From assembly GCA_027459745.1 (NCBI GenBank), contig DAIDHL010000009.1, positions 1 through 51,728 of the forward strand: DNA of 51,728 bases. The letters are read 5' to 3'. The DNA comes from Candidatus Levyibacteriota bacterium. Lineage in GTDB: Bacteria > Patescibacteriota > Microgenomatia > Levybacterales > UBA12049. Below, in pieces: positions 44,804 to 51,728 of the stretch (position 1 is the first letter of the stretch; every line of letters begins with the position of its first letter). A program made the position numbers and the translations under genes. The notes under the pieces were generated by a model that worked only from the letters and a program-made list of their open reading frames with translations, ran no database searches and was not told where the DNA came from.

Positions 44804-44888
44804 AGGTCAGTCTAGTATAAAGTATTTAATATAAAGTATCTAGTCTTTAGAATTTTCGTGAGAGAAGATTCTATGCTAAACTAAAAAA

Positions 44889-45614
44889 ATGGAGGATAGA
44901 GGGACAACTGAAGTAAATAGATTGACAGAAGAACAGGAAAAAATCTTACAACTGTTGCGTTATGCTTTTCAAATTAGCCAAGGAGATGCTGGTACTCAGT
45001 CTACAATCTTACGTTGGTTATCTATGACAAAGCACTTAGACTTCAAAACTCTTGTTGAAGTCCCAGCAGATGCGGTAATGCGCTATATAATGCCTCCTAA
45101 ACAACATAAAGATGGTGCAAATCCTGCAGAAGAATACACTTACACAATGAGTAATATAAAAGACGTGTTAATTCCTTCATTGGATAAAAAGGTTGAGATA
45201 AGCTGTTTAGAACGAGATATCCTCATCGGTATGTTAAAGAAGGATATTGATTTTCAAGAGAAAGAGAGAGAAAATCGTTTAACTCAAAATAGTACTGATA
45301 GTACCGAAGCCATTGTGCCTGATTCATTATCGGATCCACATGGAAGTTATGTACGAAAGTATTTGATTTCAGGGTCTCCCATTATTGAATCTCATTCTAG
45401 TGCAAGGCAAGTTTATGATGAACTTTTTAGTAGACTGAGAGGAGAGTTAGAGAACCAACATGTAAGGTTTTTTGATACTAATGCAGTGACACAAGAGAAT
45501 CGTTTCACTCAAGAAAGTATAATTCTGTTAAGTTTACGCAAACTAGCTGATAAATGGCAGATTAATCATCCTCGCCAAACTTTTTTTCCCTCATATAAAG
45601 AGCTGAAGGTATAG
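44889..45614 (+). CDS. Hypothetical protein
   Basis: 241-aa ORF; TGC-TAAACT-N6-ATG start. Confidence 0.65.
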   Translation: MEDRGTTEVNRLTEEQEKILQLLRYAFQISQGDAGTQSTILRWLSMTKHLDFKTLVEVPADAVMRYIMPPKQHKDGANPAEEYTYTMSNIKDVLIPSLDKKVEISCLERDILIGMLKKDIDFQEKERENRLTQNSTDSTEAIVPDSLSDPHGSYVRKYLISGSPIIESHSSARQVYDELFSRLRGELENQHVRFFDTNAVTQENRFTQESIILLSLRKLADKWQINHPRQTFFPSYKELKV

Positions 45615-45670
45615 CGTACAATAATCTTTTATGTTAGTTTTAAACTGGATTGTGTCAGAATGTATTAACT

Positions 45671-46240
45671 ATGAGCAAAAATAAAACTCTTTGTGATTGG
45701 GTAGGTAGTGATCCGGAGATGATCAAGTATCATGATGAGGTGTGGGGTAGGCCTGAGCATGATGACAGACTGCTGTTTGAATTTCTGAACTTGGAAGGGG
45801 CACAGGCTGGTTTGTCCTGGTCGACTGTGTTGAAAAAGATAAATAATTATGAGGCGGCTTTTGATAATTTTGAGGCCAAAAAGATTGTAAAATATGATGA
45901 TAAAAAGGTGGCAGAGTTGTTGCAAAATGCAGGTATTATCAGGAACAAATTAAAAATTTTTGCAGTAATTCAGAATGCGAAAGCTTTTTTAGGAATCGTT
46001 GAAGAATTCGGTAGTTTTGATAAATATATCTGGCAGTTTGTGGGATGTAAGCCCATAAAAAATCATTTTAAAGTGTTAGGTGATTATCCCGCTAAGACCA
46101 GAGAAGCCGAGATAATGAGTAAGGATTTACTTAAAAGAGGCTTTAAGTTTGTGGGTCCAACTATCTGTTATGCTTTTATGCAAGCAGTAGGGATGGTAAA
46201 TGATCATCAGGTAAAATGCTTCAGGCATACAGAAGTATAA
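45671..46240 (+). CDS. tag: DNA-3-methyladenine glycosylase I
   Basis: CDWVGSDPEMIKYHDEVWGRPEHDDRLLFEFLNLEGAQAGLSW, GPTICYAFMQAVGMVNDH. Confidence 0.95.
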   Translation: MSKNKTLCDWVGSDPEMIKYHDEVWGRPEHDDRLLFEFLNLEGAQAGLSWSTVLKKINNYEAAFDNFEAKKIVKYDDKKVAELLQNAGIIRNKLKIFAVIQNAKAFLGIVEEFGSFDKYIWQFVGCKPIKNHFKVLGDYPAKTREAEIMSKDLLKRGFKFVGPTICYAFMQAVGMVNDHQVKCFRHTEV

Positions 46241-46381
46241 GATATTATATAGTAAATCTTATTGACAAAGTGAAGTATAAAGGAATAATCTGATATAGAT
46301 GGCAGGAATATTTGGGTTATTGAGGGCCTTCTGTAATCTCCGATTTTCTTCGGTAGCTAGTTTTGACTCTTCTTTTTTTAA

Positions 46382-46403
46382 TCACCTTGAGGAAAGGAGG
46401 TGA
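46382..46403 (+). promoter_or_regulatory. Possible SD-sequestering hairpin
   Basis: TCACCT (46382-46387) complementary to AGGTGA (46398-46403), 10-nt loop, covering part of SD AAAGGAGGTG. Confidence 0.45.
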
Positions 46404-46411
46404 AAATAATA

Positions 46412-48130
46412 ATGAAGAAAATTTTAGCTTTTTTCGCGTCTTTAGGTTTGTTATTGGGTCTTACTGTCGCTCCAGCCTTCGCGGCTGTTAGCCATGTCTA
46501 TGTAAATGCAGGAAGATTAGATAATACATCTTCTACTCCTTCAGTTGTCGCTGCAGATGGGTTGAATAAATGGTTTATGTACAATGATTCAAATGATACT
46601 GTAGATAATACACTTGGATCATTTGTTACAGATGCCTCATCACCTAATGGAGTAGGAAGTATAGAATTTACTCTAGGGGCTTCTCCAATGGATAGAAAGA
46701 ATATCGCTACATATCAGTTCTCTGGTATAACGCTTTCTTCTATCACTGCGATGGGCTTTACTGCTTATTCGCATAGTGGAGTTGCTGGTGCAAATGAATC
46801 ACCATTTTTAAACTTCAATGTTGATTTGAGTGGTTCCAATACTTGGCAGAAAAGACTAGTTTACGTTCCTAGTGCAAATATGGCGTCAGTTCCTCAAGAT
46901 AAATGGAACACTTTTGACGCAATAGATGGTGGAAATGCACTTTGGACATGGTCTGGATATTACGGAAATGGCAACAAATGGCCAGATAACGTTACGACAG
47001 AATATAGAACATGGAATAACATATTAAGTTCGTTCCCAAATGCGCGTATCTTACCATCTGATCCATGGTTGGGTGTTCGCGTTGGAGAACCAGGACCGAC
47101 TAACTACACAGCTGACGTAGCGTCATTTACTCTAGGTACCTCCGCGGGTACAACGGAGTATGACTTTGCACCATATCCAAATGTTAACGTAACAATTGTT
47201 AAATATTTGGATGGATCAATGGCAACGGCTAGCTCAGCCAGTAATGCGTCATTCCCAATGGTATCTAGTTGGATGGCAGATAATCTTGGGTCAGGATCAG
47301 GGAGTTACACCCTGGGTCCAACAGGATATAACAATGCCAATCCATATGAAGCTACCACTTCTGATATGACTGCAGGTGCTAGTTATAAAACAAATGAAGT
47401 AACCAACGACGTCAACAATACTTCAAATGTTTTGCCTATCGATGGTACATGTCAACCTGGCATGACTCAATTGGTGGGATATACTACCGGTGATTCATTA
47501 TCAGCGGCTCAGGGAGCAGAGAAGACAGCTACAGCGCCAAGCTTTACAAACTTAACTGCAAATGAGTATGTAATAATTTGGAACAAGACCTGTCCAAATG
47601 CGACTCCTACACCGACTATGACACCAACTCCAACTCCAGTTGGGCCACCGACTTATTTTGCACAATGTAGGGATAATGGATGGAAAACATTCAACAATCC
47701 AACATTCAAAAACCAAGGTCGTTGTATCGACTATGTAGAAGATCATCTTGGTCGTGTAGAAGGTAATATCAGATATACAGCATATAGCTTGAACAGACGA
47801 GCTGATTTTGAAGTACGAAATACTGGTAAATCAGCCATGTCAGCTATGGGTATGTTCTGGTACACCGATGCCAATCATGCTCGATATCAAGTATTAGTGA
47901 GTGACTTGAAAGTATCTGGCAAGATGGCTTGGTTTGCAGGGAAAGTAATCCATGCGAGCAATCCTACGTGGGTTGGTCAGTGGCTAATAGTCAAAGTGTC
48001 AAAGAATTCTCCAAGTCAGATTTGGGGAAGCTTTACAAATCAGACTACAGCTGAAAATGATGTTATGAATATGACATCACCAGCTGATGGACCGTTTAAT
48101 ATTACGGGTGGAAATTTAAATGTTCGTTAA
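46412..48130 (+). CDS. Secreted protein with PT linker and Cys-containing C-terminal domain
   Basis: Signal peptide MKKILAFFASLGLLLGLTVAPAFAA; TPTPTMTPTPTPVGPP linker; CRDNGWKTFNNPTFKNQGRCIDYV motif. Confidence 0.85.
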   Translation: MKKILAFFASLGLLLGLTVAPAFAAVSHVYVNAGRLDNTSSTPSVVAADGLNKWFMYNDSNDTVDNTLGSFVTDASSPNGVGSIEFTLGASPMDRKNIATYQFSGITLSSITAMGFTAYSHSGVAGANESPFLNFNVDLSGSNTWQKRLVYVPSANMASVPQDKWNTFDAIDGGNALWTWSGYYGNGNKWPDNVTTEYRTWNNILSSFPNARILPSDPWLGVRVGEPGPTNYTADVASFTLGTSAGTTEYDFAPYPNVNVTIVKYLDGSMATASSASNASFPMVSSWMADNLGSGSGSYTLGPTGYNNANPYEATTSDMTAGASYKTNEVTNDVNNTSNVLPIDGTCQPGMTQLVGYTTGDSLSAAQGAEKTATAPSFTNLTANEYVIIWNKTCPNATPTPTMTPTPTPVGPPTYFAQCRDNGWKTFNNPTFKNQGRCIDYVEDHLGRVEGNIRYTAYSLNRRADFEVRNTGKSAMSAMGMFWYTDANHARYQVLVSDLKVSGKMAWFAGKVIHASNPTWVGQWLIVKVSKNSPSQIWGSFTNQTTAENDVMNMTSPADGPFNITGGNLNVR

Positions 48131-48154
48131 GTTCATTTAAATCCACAAATTTAA

Positions 48155-48193
48155 AATAGTCCTGCATTTCTTAAATGTGGGACTATTTTTTTT
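48155..48193 (+). terminator. Rho-independent terminator
   Basis: AATAGTCCTGCATTT-CTT-AAATGTGGGACTATT (15-bp stem with two G-U pairs) followed by a T run. Confidence 0.9.
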
Positions 48194-48386
48194 GATTTAA
48201 TTCGAAGTTATTCATATCTGAGAGCATTGAGCGCTGATATCTTCAGAAGAAATAAGATTTGAAAAATTTGACCACAAGTAGGCAGTACATTAAAAAGGCA
48301 AAAAAGCAACGACTAAACCTCAGACCTAAATATCTTTTAGGGGAAATTTTATTGAACTCAGCACAGTCTTATAGTATAATGTATAC

Positions 48387-49307
48387 ATGGAAAAGGATCT
48401 ACACAGAAGAGGAATTATGCCTGCGAATGCAGATTCAGTTAGGGTTCCACCAGAAAATCAGGGAGAATTAACTCCGGGAGTTCCTTTGGTGCTAAATGAT
48501 ATATTCATGGATCACGAATCGAGAAGGCCAGAAAAAGTAATAGAGGGAATAGCCTCTAAAGCTGGCATGGATTTTACAGAGCTTCTTGAAGCCATGTATC
48601 AGGCCAATATGTCAACCTATGATATGGGGAATTTTTTTAGAGTTTCAAGTACTACCATTCATAAGTGGATGATAAATAGAGGTATTGAGCTTCGTCCGGT
48701 AGGAGGTGTTAAGGGTATAAAACAAAGTCCTCAGGCACGAGCTAAAATATCAGTCGGACAAAAAAATAACTGGGGACTGAATAGAGAAAGACGTGTTAAA
48801 TTATCTACAAATCCCAGTATCAAAGCTAGACAATCAGAAGCTCAGAAGTCGTATACAAAAATGAATCCGGAATTAGTAGCACAAGCTCGAAAGAAAGGCG
48901 GCAAAACAAGATCCCAAAACCGTCATGAGGCTCTCGTAAAGTTATTTGGTGGAGAACCCAATGAGGTTTTAAGAAAATTATATGTTGATGATAATTTATC
49001 CGCACAGGATATTGCTGATAAATACCACCTAAATATCCATACTGTTGAATCCATGCTCAGGGGTATAAAGAAAACCGGACGTGGAGAGAAGGCTAATTTG
49101 AAAACTGACAAAAAAATTATTGTTATTTCAAGTACTTCGATTGCCCAACTTGATAATACATCACAATCAGTATTAACACTACGCTATTTGAGTGCTAAAC
49201 CTATGACACTAGCTGCCGTGGGAAGACATTTAAACCTTAGTCGTCAAAGAGTGCATCAGATCGAAGAAAAAGCAATTCAAAGGTTAAGAGATCAAGCAAA
49301 GCTATAA
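48387..49307 (+). CDS. DNA-binding protein with internal HTH and C-terminal sigma-70 region-4-like domain
   Basis: LTLRYLSAKPMTLAAVGRHLNLSRQRVHQIEEKAIQRLR; central SPQARAKISVGQKNNWG and NRHEALV; YDMGNFFRVSSTTIHKWMINRGI. Confidence 0.7.
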   Translation: MEKDLHRRGIMPANADSVRVPPENQGELTPGVPLVLNDIFMDHESRRPEKVIEGIASKAGMDFTELLEAMYQANMSTYDMGNFFRVSSTTIHKWMINRGIELRPVGGVKGIKQSPQARAKISVGQKNNWGLNRERRVKLSTNPSIKARQSEAQKSYTKMNPELVAQARKKGGKTRSQNRHEALVKLFGGEPNEVLRKLYVDDNLSAQDIADKYHLNIHTVESMLRGIKKTGRGEKANLKTDKKIIVISSTSIAQLDNTSQSVLTLRYLSAKPMTLAAVGRHLNLSRQRVHQIEEKAIQRLRDQAKL

Positions 49308-49519
49308 AGCATATTCCTTAATTAATATATTTTATCGGGGAAAGAATGAGGGAGAGAATTTGTATTATTCTTTTAAAATATTTAATTGTTTTCAAATTTG
49401 TGGTTAGGTGTATTTATGAATCATTATTAGTTATTCGATAAGTTTTTGATCGTCCATAATCCTATACTGAAGAAATTGTTAAGCTATGTCAATGTGCTCA
49501 AAGGGTATATAATACTAGG

Positions 49520-50656
49520 ATGTTAGAGCTAAAAAAGAAATTACGCATTTTGCCTGTACACGTAATCAACCCCCGTCTTGAACCAGAAAAAGCCATTAAT
49601 ATTGGTGAAGAGCTGGAGTCGTTGATAGCCACGTTGGGGGCGGAGGTTCCAGATAGAATTATTCAAAAGCTTGATCAGCCCAATGGAGCGACTTATATTG
49701 GCAAAGGCAAAGTAGAAGAAGTGGCCGCTAAAGTCGTGGAGAGAAATATTGACGTGGTAGTTTTAAACTCGATGGTAAAACCTCGTCAAGTGCATGCTCT
49801 GAAAGAACAATTGCAAAAAGTAAAGCCAGACATTGAAGTGTGGGATAGAGTGGATTTGATTTTACAAATTTTTGATTTACATGCAACTACTCAGGAAGCA
49901 AAATTACAAATTGAATTAGCATGCATGAATTATATGGGTCCGCGTATTTATGGCATGGGTTTTATTATGTCTCGTCAGGGTGGAGGAGTAGGCACTAGAG
50001 GTGTGGGAGAAACAAATACGGAGTTAATGAAACGTCATTGGCGCGATCAGAAAAAGAAAGTGCTTGAACAACTGGATAAAATTGCCCAAAGTCGAGAGCG
50101 ACAGTTAGATATGCGTAAAAGAGCTGGATTTAAAACCGTTTCCATAGTTGGTTATACCAATGCTGGTAAAAGTTCTTTATTTAATATTCTTACAGGTAAA
50201 CATAAGCTTACGAAGAATGTATTATTTGCGACTTTGGATAGTAGTGTGGGCAAAATTTATATCGAAGAATTGCATTCCGAAGTACTGATTACCGACACTA
50301 TTGGTTTTATCCGTGACTTACCGCCTCTTTTGATTAGTGCATTTAAATCTACCTTACTTGAATCAGTACACGCCGATGTCTTGTTACACGTTATTGACGT
50401 GTCTGATCCGGAAATGGAGACAAAAATTCAGATAGTGAATGATATTTTGCTTGATATAGGTAGAAATATGGACAATGTGGTATATGTATTTAATAAAGTT
50501 GACTTAGTTAATAATCTATCTAAAACAGAACTGCTGGACAAATATGCCAATTTCTCACCCTTTTTCATCTCGGTTAAAAATGGGGAAGGCGTAGAAAAGG
50601 TGAAAGAATGTATAAAAGAGCATTTAGCACCAGAGTTTAAACTTCCTAACGAATAG
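49520..50656 (+). CDS. hflX: GTPase HflX
   Basis: GATYIGKGKVEEV, MSRQGGGVGTRGVGETNTE, VSIVGYTNAGKSSLFN, ITDTIGFIRDLPPLLISAFKSTL. Confidence 0.95.
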   Translation: MLELKKKLRILPVHVINPRLEPEKAINIGEELESLIATLGAEVPDRIIQKLDQPNGATYIGKGKVEEVAAKVVERNIDVVVLNSMVKPRQVHALKEQLQKVKPDIEVWDRVDLILQIFDLHATTQEAKLQIELACMNYMGPRIYGMGFIMSRQGGGVGTRGVGETNTELMKRHWRDQKKKVLEQLDKIAQSRERQLDMRKRAGFKTVSIVGYTNAGKSSLFNILTGKHKLTKNVLFATLDSSVGKIYIEELHSEVLITDTIGFIRDLPPLLISAFKSTLLESVHADVLLHVIDVSDPEMETKIQIVNDILLDIGRNMDNVVYVFNKVDLVNNLSKTELLDKYANFSPFFISVKNGEGVEKVKECIKEHLAPEFKLPNE

Positions 50657-50662
50657 AACTAT

Positions 50663-51082
50663 ATGAAATATCAATATTTTATAGCTTCACGTTGGAGAAA
50701 TAGAGACATCGTTTTAGAATTGACCACTAAACTCAGAGAGAAAGGCAAAACAGTCTATTGTTTTATGGAGACTAAAGAAAATTTCCATAAGCCAGAAGAT
50801 GATCCCGAGAAGGCCATGCAGGAGTTTGAAAGTATAGATAACTGGCAGGGCCATAAATTAATTCGAGATATTTTTGAGGTTGACATGAAAGCCTTACGTA
50901 ATGCAAAAACTTTATTGCTGCTTTTACCAGCTGGTAAATCGGCGCATATGGAGGCTGGAGTGGCCTATGGTATGGGTAAAAAATGTATTTATATTGGTGA
51001 ACAAAAAGAGGCTGAGTCACTCTATCTCATTTTTAATGAGCATTACGATACAATTGATGATTTTATAATGAGTCTTTCTTAG
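50663..51082 (+). CDS. Nucleoside 2-deoxyribosyltransferase-like fold protein, hypothetical
   Basis: FIASRWRNRDIVLELTTKLREKGKTVYCF ... AKTLLLLLPAGKSAHMEAGVAYGMGKKCIYIGE. Confidence 0.6.
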   Translation: MKYQYFIASRWRNRDIVLELTTKLREKGKTVYCFMETKENFHKPEDDPEKAMQEFESIDNWQGHKLIRDIFEVDMKALRNAKTLLLLLPAGKSAHMEAGVAYGMGKKCIYIGEQKEAESLYLIFNEHYDTIDDFIMSLS

Positions 51083-51145
51083 TAAACAATGATTATCATA
51101 ATAGACAAATGGTGATATAATGCTAGAGCTATCGCAGGTATAACT

Positions 51146-51728
51146 ATGATTATTTCAACCGCAATTGCAGATTTTTTTAGCAGCGGAAAAAGAATAAAAT
51201 TTTCCAAAGGTGACACTATATTAAATGCCGGAGAGACTCCTGAAGGTGTGTATTATATCTCAAAGGGCTACATTAAAGCATACAATATTACCAAGGAAGG
51301 TAATGAGCATTTGTTCTTAATCTATAAACCAGGCGAAATATTTCCAGCTCGTTGGGCTTGGATGCAACGGGACAACAGTTCTTTTTATAAAGCAATAACG
51401 CCAGTTGAATTATACCGACTCCCCAGAAAAGATTTTATATCCTTTGTTAACTCTACACATAAGGCTAGTTTGGAATTTGTAGACATGGTAATGAAAATGT
51501 TTTCCATATATATCTCGCGTGTAGATAACTTAGAGTTTAACAATGCCCGGTTGCGTTTAATTGATCGTTTATTATTGTTAGGTAAAAGGATAGGTATAAA
51601 AACTTCAGATGGCAAGGTGAAGTTACCTATTGCTTTAACGCACTCAGATATCGCAAGTTCAATTAATCTTACACGTGAGACAGTCAGTCGTGAGTGTCAG
51701 ATTTTGGAAGAACAAGGCTTTATTCATT
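51146..51728 (+). CDS. Crp/Fnr family transcriptional regulator (C-terminus off window)
   Basis: Manual translation MIISTAIADFFSSGKRIKFSKGDTILNAGETPEGVYYISKGYIKAYNITKEGNEHLFLIYKPGEIFPARW ... LTHSDIASSINLTRETVSRECQILEEQGFIH. Confidence 0.85.
   Translation, partial: MIISTAIADFFSSGKRIKFSKGDTILNAGETPEGVYYISKGYIKAYNITKEGNEHLFLIYKPGEIFPARWAWMQRDNSSFYKAITPVELYRLPRKDFISFVNSTHKASLEFVDMVMKMFSIYISRVDNLEFNNARLRLIDRLLLLGKRIGIKTSDGKVKLPIALTHSDIASSINLTRETVSRECQILEEQGFIH

Noticed and set aside
48259-48471. 70-aa plus-strand ORF before the sigma4-like gene
   Set aside because: Overlaps the better-supported 48387 gene out of frame and spans its promoter; no recognised motif.
49308-49519. 212-bp intergenic region before hflX considered as an ncRNA gene
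   Set aside because: AT-rich with no convincing stable hairpin-terminator pair or tRNA-like features.
1-51728. Alternative genetic code (UGA or UAG recoding)
   Set aside because: TGA, TAG and TAA all terminate well-supported genes (for example the HIT gene ends TGA at 23886 and tmk ends TAG at 2780); the single internal TAG in the 29786-30544 gene is an isolated event.

Overview
This window looks like a compact bacterial chromosome segment, probably Patescibacteria/CPR and perhaps Microgenomates. The lineage is inferred from tiny intergenic gaps, a very short EF-Ts, minimal versions of housekeeping proteins and small PT-linker surface proteins. TAA, TAG and TGA all terminate genes, so the genetic code appears standard. 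Main content: (i) a thymidylate/folate cluster (dcd, tmk, second DCD/dUTPase-like protein, thyA, NUDIX, deoxyribosyltransferase-like protein, HIT, folA, and glyA nearby); (ii) rpsB-tsf-[GH13]-frr-rseP, with a GH13 gene where pyrH usually lies; (iii) an oxidative pentose-phosphate set (pgl, zwf, gnd); (iv) proS, rpsU, ybeY, dnaX, ybaB, prs, recR, cysS, uppS, radC, msrB, an ABC exporter, tdk, dsbB-like, PLD, tag, hflX and an edge-truncated Crp/Fnr regulator; (v) several large or secreted proteins of unknown function. The strongest non-annotation signals are: a recurrent -10-box/~6-nt/ATG arrangement suggesting widespread leaderless transcription; modular palindromic repeats confined to the nucleotide-metabolism cluster, including one inserted in frame inside folA; an in-frame amber codon splitting an endonuclease/exonuclease/phosphatase gene; an rpsB leader with mutually exclusive hairpins; and an 885-aa protein with three 38-aa tandem repeats. 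No CRISPR array, rRNA or convincing tRNA was seen.
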